DNA from: Opitutaceae bacterium
GTDB lineage: Bacteria > Verrucomicrobiota > Verrucomicrobiia > Opitutales > Opitutaceae
NCBI GenBank assembly: GCA_014376585.1
Contig: JACMRG010000028.1
Coordinates: forward strand, 1 to 64,000
Direction of reading: 5' to 3'
DNA: 64,000 nucleotides
The translations under genes and the position numbers were made by a program. The notes below the pieces were generated by a model that saw nothing but the letters and a program-made list of their open reading frames with translations, searched no databases and was not told the origin of the DNA. Of this stretch, positions 18,267 to 27,735 are shown piece by piece (positions within the stretch are counted from its first letter, which is position 1; each line of letters begins with the position of its first letter).

Positions 18267-18665
18267 ATGAACACCGCTCCGCCCGTTTCCCCGCTCGCCG
18301 CGCTGGGGTCCGCTCCGCGCATCGTCCTCGAAGGCCTCGTTCATCGGGGCGAGCTGGCCACGCTCGAGCTGGTCGAGGCGCGCAACCACGCCACGCTCAC
18401 GACCGGGCTCGCCGGGCTCGCCGCGGCGCTGACCTTGCTCGCGGGCTTTGCCAGCACGTTTACGCTCGCCGCCCTCGTGTGGCAACGCGAAGACCGGGGT
18501 CTTATCCTCGGGCTCGTCACGCTCGTTTACGTGTTGGGCGCCGTCGCGTTGGGCTGGATCGCCCTCCGCCGCCTGAAGACTTGGAGTCTTTTCGCCGAGA
18601 CCCGCCACCAACTCGGCCAAGACTACTCCTGCCTGCGGCAATTTTTCCCCCCGGCCACGCCATGA
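18267..18665 (+). CDS. YqjE-like (phage holin superfamily III type) membrane protein
   Basis: The product is 132 residues. A helical N-terminus (VHRGELATLELVEARNH) precedes two membrane segments (GLAAALTLLAGFASTFTLAALV and ILGLVTLVYVLGAVALGWIAL), and the C-terminus is cytoplasmic and helical. This is the pattern of YqjE and related holin-like inner-membrane proteins; despite the family name they are not lysis proteins. Its stop overlaps the start of the next gene (ATGA), consistent with coupling. It follows the YqjD-like gene as in E. coli yqjDEK. Confidence 0.75.
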   Translation: MNTAPPVSPLAALGSAPRIVLEGLVHRGELATLELVEARNHATLTTGLAGLAAALTLLAGFASTFTLAALVWQREDRGLILGLVTLVYVLGAVALGWIALRRLKTWSLFAETRHQLGQDYSCLRQFFPPATP

Positions 18666-18925
18666 ATCCGTCCGCGCATCCCCCCACCCCGGCCGAGCGG
18701 CGCCAACGCCTCGCGCTCATGTGCGAACTCGACCGCCTGCACCTCCGGCTCGCCCTGCGCCCCCCCGCGCACCGGCCCGAAATCACCCTCGGCGGTGTGC
18801 CCGTCTCCGCCCTGACGAAAGCCTTTTCCTTAGTCCAATTCCTACCCGGAAAATTGGGTCGCTTCGCCCGCGGCGCGGCGCTCGGGGCCGGTCTTTTTCG
18901 CGGGTTTAATCCGTTCACACGCTGA
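18662..18925 (+). CDS. YqjK-like small protein
   Basis: The product has 87 residues from ATG 18662, overlapping the YqjE-like stop by four bases. An N-terminal helical stretch (AERRQRLALMCELDRLHLRL) leads to a weakly hydrophobic basic C-terminus. Sequence similarity to YqjK is low. The assignment rests mainly on position after YqjD-like and YqjE-like genes and on similar size. Function is unknown. Confidence 0.6.
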   Translation: MNPSAHPPTPAERRQRLALMCELDRLHLRLALRPPAHRPEITLGGVPVSALTKAFSLVQFLPGKLGRFARGAALGAGLFRGFNPFTR

Positions 18926-18949
18926 GGCCCTGGCGCCTTCGTTCGCGTC

Positions 18950-19777
18950 ATGCACATCCGGTTCGGCTTCGATATCGCCTACGAATTCCCCGTCGCGACG
19001 CCCGTCGTGCTCATGCTCCATCTGCGACCCGAGCTCGCGCCGCGCCTCGTCACGCCCGAACAGCTCATCCTGATACCCGACGTGCCGGTCGGTGATTTTC
19101 GCGACGGTTTCGGCAACCGCTGCACGCGCCTCACCGCGCCCGCCGGACTGCTTGAACTGCGTTGCACCGCCACCATCCGCGATTCCGGCCAGCCCACGGC
19201 GCTCTCGACCGAGGCGGAAGAGTGGCCCGTTTCCACTCTGCCCGCCGCCGTGCTGTCGTTTCTCCTGCCGAGCCGCTACTGCGACGTTGATCTGCTCGGC
19301 GAAGTCGCGTGGTCGCAGTTCAACACCATCCCCCCGGGTTGGGGTCGCGTCCAAGCCGTGAGCGACTGGGTGCATCAGCATCTGCGTTTCGACTACGGGC
19401 AGGCCCGCCCGACGCGCACCGCCTCCCAAGCCTTCGAGGAACGCAACGGTGTGTGCCGCGATTTCACGCATCTCGCCATCACCCTCTGCCGCTGTCTCAA
19501 CATCCCCGCGCGCTATGCGACCGGCTATCTCGGCGACATCGGCGTGCCGCCCGATCCGGCGGCGATGGATTTCAGCGCCTGGATGGAGGTTTATCTCGGC
19601 GGGCGGTGGCACCCGTTTGATGTTCGTCACAACGCCCGGCGGATCGGGCACCTCGTGATAGCCCGCGGCCGCGACGCCGCCGATGTCGCCTTCACCACCA
19701 GTTTTGGCCCGCACACGCTGCGCCGTTTCAACGTCACCACCGAGGAAATCCCGGCTTCGCAAAACGTCGCGGCGTAG
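18950..19777 (+). CDS. Transglutaminase-like cysteine protease family protein
   Basis: The 275-residue protein has an N-terminal beta domain with a FDIAYEFP start and a transglutaminase core. C169 in RNGVCRDFTHLAITLCR is the catalytic nucleophile, and an Asp lies in FDVRHNARRIG. The position usually occupied by the catalytic His is Ser (S209 in MDFSAWMEVYLG). As I recall, this substitution is typical of this subfamily, so the enzyme may use another residue or have a different activity. There is no signal peptide; cytoplasmic. It begins 24 bases after the YqjK-like gene and could be in the same transcript. Confidence 0.82.
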   Translation: MHIRFGFDIAYEFPVATPVVLMLHLRPELAPRLVTPEQLILIPDVPVGDFRDGFGNRCTRLTAPAGLLELRCTATIRDSGQPTALSTEAEEWPVSTLPAAVLSFLLPSRYCDVDLLGEVAWSQFNTIPPGWGRVQAVSDWVHQHLRFDYGQARPTRTASQAFEERNGVCRDFTHLAITLCRCLNIPARYATGYLGDIGVPPDPAAMDFSAWMEVYLGGRWHPFDVRHNARRIGHLVIARGRDAADVAFTTSFGPHTLRRFNVTTEEIPASQNVAA

Positions 19778-19880
19778 GAAGATAAAAACAACTTTCGCCG
19801 ACATTTCTCCGTAGTCGTAAAGAGGCCAGCCCGATGCCTGTCGCAGGAACCGCCCGGAGCGGGCGGGGTCGGTCCCGAAC

Positions 19881-20714
19881 ATGGCGAAAACTAAAATTGC
19901 CGGCCCCGTTTCCCCGGATAGCGCTCCCGATGCTCCGCTGGCAGGCAAGGTGGCGTTCATCACCGGTGCCGCTGAGGGCATCGGACGCGCCTCCGCCCAA
20001 CGCCTCGCGCGGGCGGGCGCGCGCGTCGCTCTGGTCGGGCGCACGGCGGACGTGTTGCAAAAAACCTGCTCCGAAATTCGCGCGGCGGGCGGCGAGGTTT
20101 TGGCATTGGTGGCGGATGTGTCGCGGCCGGCGACGATGGAACGAGCCTTCGCCCGGACGATGCGCCGGTGGGGTCGTCTGGACATCGTGATGGCCAACGC
20201 GGGCATCAACGGAGTGTGGGCGCCCCTCGCCCGTCTTAAACTTTCCGATTGGGACGAGACGATTTCCATCAATCTGCGGGGCACGTTTTTGACGGTGAAA
20301 CTGGCGGCTGCACTCATGCGAAAGCGCGGCGGTTCCATCGTGGTCACGGCTTCCGTTAACGGGACGCGGATGTTCAGTAACACCGGGGCGACCGCCTACG
20401 CGGTATCGAAGGCGGGGCAGGTGGCGCTCGCCCGCATGTGCGCGCTCGAGCTCGCGCCGGCCCGCATCCGGGTCAACACGATCTGCCCCGGCGCGATCAC
20501 CACCGAGATCGCGGCCAACACGCGGCGTCGCGGGCTGCACCGCGTCGGCACCCCGGTAAAATTTCCCGCCGGGAAAATCCCTTTGACCCGCGGAGCCCCC
20601 GGCTCGGCCGAACAAGTCGCGGAGCTCGTATTGTTTCTGGCGGGCGACACCTCAAGCCACATCACGGGCACGGAGGTTTACATTGATGGCGGGCAGTCCC
20701 TCCTGCAGGGGTGA
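19881..20714 (+). CDS. SDR-family NAD(P)-dependent oxidoreductase
   Basis: The 277-residue enzyme has a classical SDR fold. The dinucleotide motif TGAAEGIG begins at about residue 28, NAG lies in MANAGING-type MANAGINGVW, and the catalytic triad is S158, Y173 and K177 (YAVSK). It ends with the usual VYIDGGQSLL. Members reduce or oxidise sugars, acyl carriers or secondary alcohols; the substrate cannot be read from sequence. The N-terminal 20 residues are extra, Pro- and Ala-rich. The neighbourhood of stress genes recalls the glucose/general-stress SDRs (YdaD/YhdG type), but this is inference. Confidence 0.85.
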   Translation: MAKTKIAGPVSPDSAPDAPLAGKVAFITGAAEGIGRASAQRLARAGARVALVGRTADVLQKTCSEIRAAGGEVLALVADVSRPATMERAFARTMRRWGRLDIVMANAGINGVWAPLARLKLSDWDETISINLRGTFLTVKLAAALMRKRGGSIVVTASVNGTRMFSNTGATAYAVSKAGQVALARMCALELAPARIRVNTICPGAITTEIAANTRRRGLHRVGTPVKFPAGKIPLTRGAPGSAEQVAELVLFLAGDTSSHITGTEVYIDGGQSLLQG

Positions 20715-20755
20715 TACTTCTCCGGCTTCCACCTTTTTTTAACCAACCGACCACG

Positions 20756-21022
20756 ATGCCCTCCCTCCCGCCGTATGACGCCAACGACCGTCAACCCGAT
20801 CCCGAATCCATCGCCCTTCGCGCCGCGCAACTATGGCAACAGGCCGGCGGCCCGCCGGATCGCGATGTGGAATTTTGGCTGGGCGCCGAACTTGAACTCA
20901 AGGCCGTCGGTGGCCAGCCCCCCGGCGGCGCGCCGACCGCAGCGGACGGCGCGCCGGTCAAAGCCGCGGCGACCGGCACCCCGAAACCGTTTCCCGGATC
21001 GCGCCCGCTTGGTAAACGCTGA
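20756..21022 (+). CDS. DUF2934 domain protein
   Basis: An 88-residue protein whose first half is DUF2934 (IALRAAQLWQQAGGPPDRD followed by VEFWLGAELEL). The C-terminal third is Pro/Ala/Gly-rich and likely disordered. The domain is small and helical, occurs in many soil bacteria beside stress genes, and has unknown function. It follows the SDR gene by 41 bases on the same strand. Confidence 0.8.
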   Translation: MPSLPPYDANDRQPDPESIALRAAQLWQQAGGPPDRDVEFWLGAELELKAVGGQPPGGAPTAADGAPVKAAATGTPKPFPGSRPLGKR

Positions 21023-21136
21023 CGTCCGTCTCCGATCGGACACCGTCTTCAACCCCCACCCACATGCCGGGCGGAGACAAAGCCCATGAGAGCCGGAACG
21101 CGCCGTCGCTCCCTGCGCGGCGCGCACGCCAAATCC

Positions 21137-21868
21137 TCAGCCCAGTCGCCGCGCGAGCTCCGGCCAGATTTCTCCACCCGCTTTTGCCCAACCCGGATGC
21201 CAACGGGCCCGCTTAAACGCCACGTCCGCATTCGCGATGTCGTCCGACATCTGATGCACGAGTCCGGTCACGAGAGCCGCGGGCTCCGCATGCTCGCTCT
21301 CGGGCCACGCCTGCAATTCCTTAAGCGCTTCGGCCCAAGCGCAGCGTTGGCAATGCCCCAGCGCGCGGGCCAGCCACGCCTTTGGCTCCGTGCCGTCCTG
21401 CGAGCGGGTGAGCAGACGCCGCACCCGGCGCCGCAGTTCGTCGGGCACCAGCGGCTTGGCCTGAAAATCCCACACCCCCAGCTTAAGCGCCGCGCAGATC
21501 ACCGCGCCCTCCGCATGCGCGCTCGCCAACAAAATTGGCGGCCGCGTCGCCGGGTCCAGCGCCGCGATCAGTTCGAGTCCGTTTGACTCCGGCATCGCGT
21601 AGTCGATCACCAGCACATCGTAGCGTTCGCCCCGGGCTACCAGCCGCTCCAACGCTGCGCGTGAGGAGCCTTCCCCCGTCGTGTGAAACCCATCCGAGCG
21701 CAGCGCAATCACGCAACCCAGCCGGACCGACGCCTCATCATCCACGACGAGCACACGCGGAGCGGACGCCGGAAGCGGAAACCCGGTATTTGAAGACGGA
21801 GTTGCAAATGCGGGGACTGATTCAGCCCCCGCTGGCGGCGGTGAGAGCGACGGATTGACCGGAGACAT
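21137..21868 (-). CDS. Single-receiver response regulator with unknown C-terminal domain
   Basis: The 243-residue protein has a proline-rich N-terminal 35 residues, then a CheY-like receiver (RVLVVDDEASVRLGC; phospho-acceptor Asp in DVLVIDYAMPESNG; conserved Lys in DFQAKPLVPDEL). The last 85 residues are helical, with no HTH I can see (WLARALGHCQRCAWAEALKE). It overlaps the sensor-kinase gene by 47 bases and is the third gene of the operon. It may act as a phosphate sink, or modulate the kinase or the sigma-54 activator. A GTG farther in is possible as start, which would shorten the overlap. Confidence 0.82.
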   Translation of the reverse strand: MSPVNPSLSPPPAGAESVPAFATPSSNTGFPLPASAPRVLVVDDEASVRLGCVIALRSDGFHTTGEGSSRAALERLVARGERYDVLVIDYAMPESNGLELIAALDPATRPPILLASAHAEGAVICAALKLGVWDFQAKPLVPDELRRRVRRLLTRSQDGTEPKAWLARALGHCQRCAWAEALKELQAWPESEHAEPAALVTGLVHQMSDDIANADVAFKRARWHPGWAKAGGEIWPELARRLG

Positions 21869-23699
21869 GATGCGGTGACGACGTTACGATGCGAAGATCG
21901 AGATAGAAATCCACCTCATCGTCGCGGGCCCAGACACCCACGCGGCCATTTTGTGCGGCGGCAATTTCACGACAAATGGTGAGTCCCAGACCCGTGCCTT
22001 CCGCCCCTTCGCCGGCGCGCCGGTAAAAGGGATCAAACACGTGCGCCTGCTCCGCCTCGGAAAGCGGCCGTTGCGTGCGGTTACGCACGCTCAGGCGCAC
22101 GAAACCATCGGCGCGTGGCTCCGCGCGCAACGTGATCGGCTGGCCCGGCGTGCTGTATTTCGCGGCGTTGGAAAGGAAGTTGCCCAGCACCCGCACGACA
22201 TGGACCTCGTCCGCATGCACCAGCGGTAGCCCAACCCGTATCGGCTCGATGGTAACGGGCAAACCGCAGCGCCGCACATAGTCGCCGTGCATCCCGTCCG
22301 CCTGTGCCAATAGATCGGCCGGCGCCACGGGAACGAGCTTCATGACGACCCGGCCGCTCTCAAAACGTGCGAGTTCCAACAGCGCGTGAAGCACGACGAG
22401 GAGCCGTTCGCAATCGTCGCGACCCGCCTGCACCAGCTCGCGCTGGTCGGGCGTGAGCGCACCGATCTTTTCTTCGAGTAAGAGATGGAGCGTCATCCGG
22501 ATGCTTGTGACCGGCGTCTTCACCTCGTGGCCGAGCGTGGCGATCGCCTTGGTCTTGGCCTGGTCGAATTGCCGCAGCTTGGTCACATCCAGCAGCAGCA
22601 CGGCCCAGCCGGCGGTCGTGCCCGGAGTGGCGGCCATGCGGAAAACCTGCGGCAGATAAGTGGGCGTGGGTCCCGCCGGCGCATCGGGCAGCGGGATCTC
22701 CACCGCGCGTTGCAAGTCGTCGCCCACCAGTTCGCAACCCAACGCCGCCGCCTCGTCGATGCACTTGCGCACGGCATTGGGAATATGGCCGCTGATCTTC
22801 AGCGCCTGGGAAAGCGCGATGGCGCGCGGGTTCTCCAACCGCACCTTGAAATCCTCATCGACGATGTAAACCGGGTAAGGCAGCGCCTCGAGGATGGCGC
22901 GGCTCACCCGGTTGGCCTCGACGACGCGTTGATCACTCTCCGCGAGATACGCGCGCAGCTCGCCGGCCATCTGGTTGAACGCGGTCGCGATCTGCGCCAG
23001 TTCCTCGCCGCCGTCAATGGGCACGAGCGCGTCGAACTGCCGCGCACTCACCTGCTGGATCGAGTCGCGCAGGCGCCGTAGCGGTTGGAAAACGCCCTGC
23101 GTCAGCCGCACCGAAGTGTAGATGTAGATCAGCAGCGAGAAGGCCGCCATCCCGAGCGCCGCCCAGCCAAACATCCGGCCACGCTCCACGGCGGCATCGC
23201 GCCGCGCGAAAATCGTCCGTTCGTTAATCTCGACGATTTCCTGCGCCCGGTCGCCGATGTCCTCAGTGCCGCGGGCCAGCGCGTCGATCAACAGGCCGAA
23301 ACGTTCCGTCTCTTTCGGTCCCAACAGAAACATCTGTCGGTAGTTGGAAAAATATTCCCTGATCAACGTCTCCATCCGATCAACTTGGGTGAGCTCGCCG
23401 GGCGCCGAACTGGCGCGTCGGATCGCGTCGAGGCGCTCGTTGATGATCGCACTCTCCACGTCAAAATTACCCTGGCTGGAGGGTATTTTCGCGATGGTGC
23501 GGACGGAGAGATAGCGGAGGTTGATCCGCGTGATCGCCGTGCGCAGATCGCGCACGGCACGGATCGTATCGTAGTTGTCCGCGATGATTTTTTCGAGATC
23601 CGTGGTCAGGCCGCGCGACACCCACACGCAGTAGCCGCTCATCACAAGCAAGAGAAGGAGCGTGATCGTCAGCCCGCTGATGAAGCTCCAGCGTTTCAC
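21822..23699 (-). CDS. Membrane sensor histidine kinase (KinB/NtrB-like)
   Basis: The start is GTG 23699, overlapping the activator stop (GTGA). The 625-residue kinase has TM1 at about 8-28, a periplasmic helical domain, TM2 at about 178-198, a HAMP domain, a PAS region (ILEALPYPVYIVDEDFKVRL), a HisKA domain with phospho-acceptor H391 (ATLGHEVKTPVTSIRM) and a HATPase (NFLSNAAKYST and GTGLGLTICREIAAA). This layout matches KinB of the AlgB/KinB pair. It should phosphorylate the downstream-encoded receiver proteins, most likely the sigma-54 activator encoded before it. The periplasmic part binds an unknown signal. Confidence 0.9.
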   Translation of the reverse strand: MKRWSFISGLTITLLLLLVMSGYCVWVSRGLTTDLEKIIADNYDTIRAVRDLRTAITRINLRYLSVRTIAKIPSSQGNFDVESAIINERLDAIRRASSAPGELTQVDRMETLIREYFSNYRQMFLLGPKETERFGLLIDALARGTEDIGDRAQEIVEINERTIFARRDAAVERGRMFGWAALGMAAFSLLIYIYTSVRLTQGVFQPLRRLRDSIQQVSARQFDALVPIDGGEELAQIATAFNQMAGELRAYLAESDQRVVEANRVSRAILEALPYPVYIVDEDFKVRLENPRAIALSQALKISGHIPNAVRKCIDEAAALGCELVGDDLQRAVEIPLPDAPAGPTPTYLPQVFRMAATPGTTAGWAVLLLDVTKLRQFDQAKTKAIATLGHEVKTPVTSIRMTLHLLLEEKIGALTPDQRELVQAGRDDCERLLVVLHALLELARFESGRVVMKLVPVAPADLLAQADGMHGDYVRRCGLPVTIEPIRVGLPLVHADEVHVVRVLGNFLSNAAKYSTPGQPITLRAEPRADGFVRLSVRNRTQRPLSEAEQAHVFDPFYRRAGEGAEGTGLGLTICREIAAAQNGRVGVWARDDEVDFYLDLRIVTSSPHHVSGQSVALTAASGG

Positions 23700-25066
23700 G
23701 ACGCGTCTCCCGCGACCCCGGCGGCGGGTTCGGCGGACCAGCGTTTCCGCTTCCGGTAAAGCGTGGCGATGTCGATGCCCAGCACGCTCGCGGCATCTTC
23801 CAGCTTCGCGGTGCGGGCAATGACCCGGCGCACGTGCTCCTGTTCCAGCGCATCGAGCGGCACCAGCGCGCCGAGCTCCACCGCCAACGCGCGCGAGGCC
23901 GCGGCGAGCTCGACGGGCAGATCGCCGAGCTCCAGTTGCTCGCCACGGGAGAGAATCACGGCGCGTTCGATGGCGTTGCGCAGTTCGCGGAGATTGCCCG
24001 GCCAGGTGTGTGCGCACACCGCGGCCCAGGCGTCCGCGCTAAAGCGCTGGACCGGCCGGCCGGCGTCGGCGGCGAAGAAATGCAGGAAACTTTCCGCCAG
24101 CCGCGCCAGATCCGCCGGGCGTTGCCGCAGGGGCGGCACGGTCACGGTGATGACGTTGAGCCGGTAAAAGAGATCCTCGCGAAACGTCCCGGCCTTCACC
24201 GCCCCCGCGAGATCACGGTTGGTGGCGGCGATCACCCGCACGTCCGCGTTGCGGGGCTTCGGGTCGCCCACGCGCTCGTAGGTGCGCTCCTGGAGGAGGC
24301 GCAGGAGCTTCGGTTGCAGCTCCGGGGGGAGCTCGCCGATCTCGTCGAGAAACAGCGTCCCGCCGCGCGCAGCCTCGACCTTGCCCCACTTGTCCTTGAT
24401 CGCGCCGGTGAACGCGCCCTGCACGTGGCCGAAGAGTTCGCTCTCGAGCAGCTCGCGCGAGAGGCTCGGGCAACTCACCGTCACAAACGGGCCGTCGGCC
24501 ACCGCGCTGCGTTCGTGCACATGGCGGGCGAGCTGGCTCTTGCCGGTGCCGTTCTCGCCGAGGATGAGCACCGTCGCGCGCGTGGCGGCGGCGCGCTCGA
24601 CCACATCGACGAGCGCTTTCATCGCCGGCTCCTCCGGAGAAAAATCCGGCGGCGGCGCCGTGCGCGCAACCTGGTCGGCGAGACCGTCGGCGCGCTGTTT
24701 CAGCCGCTGCGTGCGTTCGACACGCGCCAGCACCGTGCGCAGTTGCTCGGGTGTGAAGGGCTTTTCGAGATAGTCCATCGCGCCGCGCCGCATCGCCTCC
24801 ACCGCCGTATCGATGCTCGCCTGCGCCGTGAAAATCACCACGCCCAGCCCCGGCGAAATTTTTTGCAGCTTCGCCACGTAGTCCAACCCGTCGGCCGAGC
24901 CGTCCAGATGCAGATCAAGCAGCACCAGATCAAACCGCTCCTCCTGCAGTTTCAGCAGTGCCACGCGACCACTGTCGGCCGTGTCCGCTTCGTGGCCTTC
25001 GGCGCGCACGGCGTGCGAAGTAGCGAGGCGGACGGTGCGCTGATCATCAACGATGAGGATTCGCAT
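23696..25066 (-). CDS. NtrC/AlgB-family sigma-54-dependent response regulator
   Basis: The 456-residue regulator has a receiver (D52 region VLLDLHLDG, Lys in YLEKPFTPEQ), an AAA+ domain with Walker A GENGTGKS, the sigma-54 contact loop GAFTGA, Walker B FLDEIGELP and WPGNLRELRN, and a C-terminal Fis-type HTH (AASVLGIDIATLYRKRKRW). All residues needed for ATPase and sigma-54 contact are present. It is the first gene of a three-gene operon with the kinase and a second receiver. A plausible target is the -24/-12 site at 17282 before a stress-protein cluster; the link is inferred. Confidence 0.93.
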   Translation of the reverse strand: MRILIVDDQRTVRLATSHAVRAEGHEADTADSGRVALLKLQEERFDLVLLDLHLDGSADGLDYVAKLQKISPGLGVVIFTAQASIDTAVEAMRRGAMDYLEKPFTPEQLRTVLARVERTQRLKQRADGLADQVARTAPPPDFSPEEPAMKALVDVVERAAATRATVLILGENGTGKSQLARHVHERSAVADGPFVTVSCPSLSRELLESELFGHVQGAFTGAIKDKWGKVEAARGGTLFLDEIGELPPELQPKLLRLLQERTYERVGDPKPRNADVRVIAATNRDLAGAVKAGTFREDLFYRLNVITVTVPPLRQRPADLARLAESFLHFFAADAGRPVQRFSADAWAAVCAHTWPGNLRELRNAIERAVILSRGEQLELGDLPVELAAASRALAVELGALVPLDALEQEHVRRVIARTAKLEDAASVLGIDIATLYRKRKRWSAEPAAGVAGDAS

Positions 25067-25353
25067 GAGAGATGAGCAGTTAGGGAAAAAACATCCCCGC
25101 GCCCCGCAAGCATCATTCCTCGTGCGCCGAGAAATTCGCGGATTGCTCGGTTAACCTTCCCACCACGCTGCAATTTGCCCGACGCGCTGAGAGCCCGCGC
25201 CAGCACGATTCTATTCAAAACATTATTGATAAACAGTTAGCCGCGTCAATTCGACCGCTGGCATGAGTCGAGCGGTGGCACTTACGCACATCGCGGCGAC
25301 CCTCCGATGCGCTCATCAACCCTCCACAAAACCCGCTCCGGCTCTTCCCTCCC

Positions 25354-26121
25354 GTGAATAAATCCAGACTCCTCCGCCATCTCCTCCCCGTCTCTGTTCT
25401 CCTCATCGGCACGCCGCTGGCGAGCACCGCTCTCCGCGCCCAGACCGTGGACTCCGCCGTCGCCGATGCCAAGGGCGGCGCCATCAAAACCATGCTGAAG
25501 GACCTCGACCGCGAAATCGACCGCCTCGACGAATTTGCCGACAACGCCCCCAACGCCGGGGAAAAGGCCGCCGCCAAGGCCCGTCTTGAAGTCCTCAAAA
25601 ATCGTCGCAGCGAACTCCGCAAAAATTATGTCAAAGCCCGCTACGATGGACTGAAGGCCGACGTGAAGATCGAATACAACAAGGTCTCCGCGTGGACGAA
25701 GAAAACCTTCTCCAACAGCCCCGAATCCAAGATCGAGCGCAAGCTCGACCACGCCACCGACAAAACCAAGGAGATGGCCAACGACACCGCGCAAGGCGCC
25801 CGCGAAATGAAGGCCGATGTCCGTGCGGCGGTGAATCCCTCGGCCGTCGCCACCACGGCCGACATCGCCGCCTACAAGATGAGCCCGACCGAAGAAAACA
25901 AGGCCGACGTAAAAGCCTCCCTCGCCTCGCTTGACGCCGAGATCGACCGCCTCGAAGCACGCGTGGACAACGTGCCGAAGGGTGACGAACGCGAAGCCAC
26001 CAAAGTCCGCGTAAAAGCCCTCAAGGGTCGCCGCAGCGAGCTTTCCAGTAATTTCCGGAAGGCGCGCTACGAAGCCCTCAAGGACGACGTGAAGGCCGAG
26101 TGGAAGAAGCTCACCAGCTAA
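25354..26121 (+). CDS. Exported coiled-coil protein with internal duplication
   Basis: Starts with GTG 25354 and encodes 255 residues with a signal peptide ([18 protein letters not shown]). The mature part has two similar helical units of about 65 residues: [19 protein letters not shown] with [18 protein letters not shown], and [19 protein letters not shown] with [18 protein letters not shown]. They are joined by a Lys/Asp-rich linker. The periodicity suggests a long coiled coil in the periplasm. I know no function. It heads a run of small envelope genes and lies opposite the two-component operon. Confidence 0.75.
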   Translation: MNKSRLLRHLLPVSVLLIGTPLASTALRAQTVDSAVADAKGGAIKTMLKDLDREIDRLDEFADNAPNAGEKAAAKARLEVLKNRRSELRKNYVKARYDGLKADVKIEYNKVSAWTKKTFSNSPESKIERKLDHATDKTKEMANDTAQGAREMKADVRAAVNPSAVATTADIAAYKMSPTEENKADVKASLASLDAEIDRLEARVDNVPKGDEREATKVRVKALKGRRSELSSNFRKARYEALKDDVKAEWKKLTS

Positions 26122-26252
26122 AATCGCTCATATTGCTAGTAACCGACCCCGGCTTCACCGGTCGGCCACCCCACAGAATCCACCCAGCCGGGCGCGGCCC
26201 ACCCCCGCCCGGCACCAATTTCCCTCCGCAAAAACTTAAACTCCCTCCTGCC

Positions 26253-26429
26253 ATGCTCCGCTGGGCTTTCATCTTTCTTATCGTCGGCGTCGTCGCCGGA
26301 CTGCTCGGCTTCACCGGCGTGGCCGGCGCCGCCGTCGGCATCGCCAAGGTCCTCTTCTTTCTGTTCCTCGCGCTTTTCACCCTGTTCCTGGTCCTTGGGG
26401 TCCTGGCTGTGAACAAACTTCGCAAGTGA
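26253..26429 (+). CDS. DUF1328 small membrane protein (copy 1)
   Basis: The 58-residue product has two hydrophobic helices: [19 protein letters not shown] and [19 protein letters not shown]. It carries the family signature [17 protein letters not shown] of DUF1328 (YtjA-like), small inner-membrane proteins often linked to stress. A second copy lies at 27736. The two flank the LpxR gene. Confidence 0.9.
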   Translation: MLRWAFIFLIVGVVAGLLGFTGVAGAAVGIAKVLFFLFLALFTLFLVLGVLAVNKLRK

Positions 26430-26485
26430 TCCGCGCCGGGGGTGCCACGCGCAATCCCTTCCCGGCTTCAACTCCACTCAACCCC

Positions 26486-26614
26486 ATGCAAACACTCCTC
26501 ACGGCCCTGCCGCCCCTCGCGGCGATCGGTTACTCGATGCTCTATATCGTCTTCGGCGGAGGCCTCTTCGGCGCCGTGGTGGTTTTCATCATCGCAAAGA
26601 TTTTCCGCCAATGA
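26486..26614 (+). CDS. Very small membrane protein, 42 aa
   Basis: ATG 26486 encodes 42 residues: a short N-terminus and one membrane helix (LYIVFGGGLFGAVVVFIIAK). Its TGA stop overlaps the start of the LpxR gene (ATGA), which supports real translation and coupling. I do not recognise the family. Confidence 0.55.
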   Translation: MQTLLTALPPLAAIGYSMLYIVFGGGLFGAVVVFIIAKIFRQ

Positions 26615-27675
26615 GCCGTTTGCGCGTCACCTTCGCTGCCATCGGCCTCGGCATGCTTCTCGCCGCCGGCGGCGCCTTCGCGCAACCGACGACCACGGAC
26701 TCGTCCGCTTCCACCGCGCGTGCCCGCTCGGCCCCCGTGTTCACGATGTATTTCGAGAACGACATGTTCACCGGCACCGACCAGCACTACAGCAACGGCC
26801 TGAAATTTTCCTGGCTCTCCGCCGATCTCACCGACTGGGGCCAGACCGGCTGGCGCAAAAACGTCGTCGAATCCCTCCCCTTCGTAAACCGCCCCGGCGG
26901 CCAGAAAAATCTCGGTCTGGCCTTCGGCCAAAACATCTACACGCCGAGCAACATCGGGATCGCCAACCCCGACCCCGATGACCGGCCCTACGCCGGCTGG
27001 AGCTACGTCGAGCTCGCTTTCGTGAGCAAGACCCAGGACGTCTCCGACACCCTCGCCCTCCAAATCGGTGTCGTCGGCCCTCACAGCCTCGCCGAGGATT
27101 CCCAACGCATCGTCCACCGCGCGATCAACAGTGTCCGGCCGCGCGGGTGGGACTACCAACTCCGCGACGAAATCGGCGTGAGCGTCGTCTATGAACGCCG
27201 CTGGCGCCTCTACGGCCGCGCCCTCTACAACGCCCTTGGCATCGACCTCGTGCCCCACGCCGGCGTCAGCCTCGGCAACGTGCAGACCTACGCCAACGGC
27301 GGCGGCACCCTCCGCCTTGGCTTCAACCTGCCCAGTGATTTCGGCGTGCAGCTCGCCCGTCCCGGCGCCATCGGCGGCTCGCCCACCGATGACCTCGATC
27401 CGCGCGTCGCCCTCAACCGCAACTTCAGCCTCTTCGTCTTCGGCGCCGCCGACGGCCGCGCCATCGCCCGGGATATTTTTCTCGACGGCAACACGTTTCG
27501 CCACAGCCGGTCGGTGGACAAAGAAAACTTCGTCGCCGATCTGAGCGCCGGTGTCGGCCTCGTCGCCGGCCCCTGGCAGCTCACCTACACGCAGGTGTGG
27601 CGGACGAGGGAATTCAAAACCCAACGCGGCGACTACAACAACTTCGGCTCGGTGACGCTCTCACGCGCGTTTTGA
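26611..27675 (+). CDS. lpxR: LpxR-family lipid A 3'-O-deacylase
   Basis: The 354-residue outer-membrane protein has a signal peptide and an LpxR/DUF2219 barrel. The catalytic elements of Salmonella LpxR are present: Asn-Asp in FENDMFTGTD, the Ser in YSNGLKFSW, and the active-site His in the GVVGPHSLAEDSQ region. LpxR removes the 3' acyloxyacyl chain from lipid A at the outer membrane using calcium. The protein ends in Phe, as outer-membrane barrels usually do. It overlaps the preceding 42-residue membrane protein and is followed by a DUF1328 gene. Confidence 0.9.
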   Translation: MSRLRVTFAAIGLGMLLAAGGAFAQPTTTDSSASTARARSAPVFTMYFENDMFTGTDQHYSNGLKFSWLSADLTDWGQTGWRKNVVESLPFVNRPGGQKNLGLAFGQNIYTPSNIGIANPDPDDRPYAGWSYVELAFVSKTQDVSDTLALQIGVVGPHSLAEDSQRIVHRAINSVRPRGWDYQLRDEIGVSVVYERRWRLYGRALYNALGIDLVPHAGVSLGNVQTYANGGGTLRLGFNLPSDFGVQLARPGAIGGSPTDDLDPRVALNRNFSLFVFGAADGRAIARDIFLDGNTFRHSRSVDKENFVADLSAGVGLVAGPWQLTYTQVWRTREFKTQRGDYNNFGSVTLSRAF

Positions 27676-27735
27676 CGCCTCTCCCCTTTCCAGTCCCTAA
27701 CCACGCACAGTCAATAATCCCCAGTCATCACTCCC

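Noticed and set aside
25240-25290. A sigma-54 promoter before the gene at 25354
   Set aside because: The TGGCAT-type match lacks the conserved TT before GC, and the nearby TGGCAC has wrong spacing to any GC.
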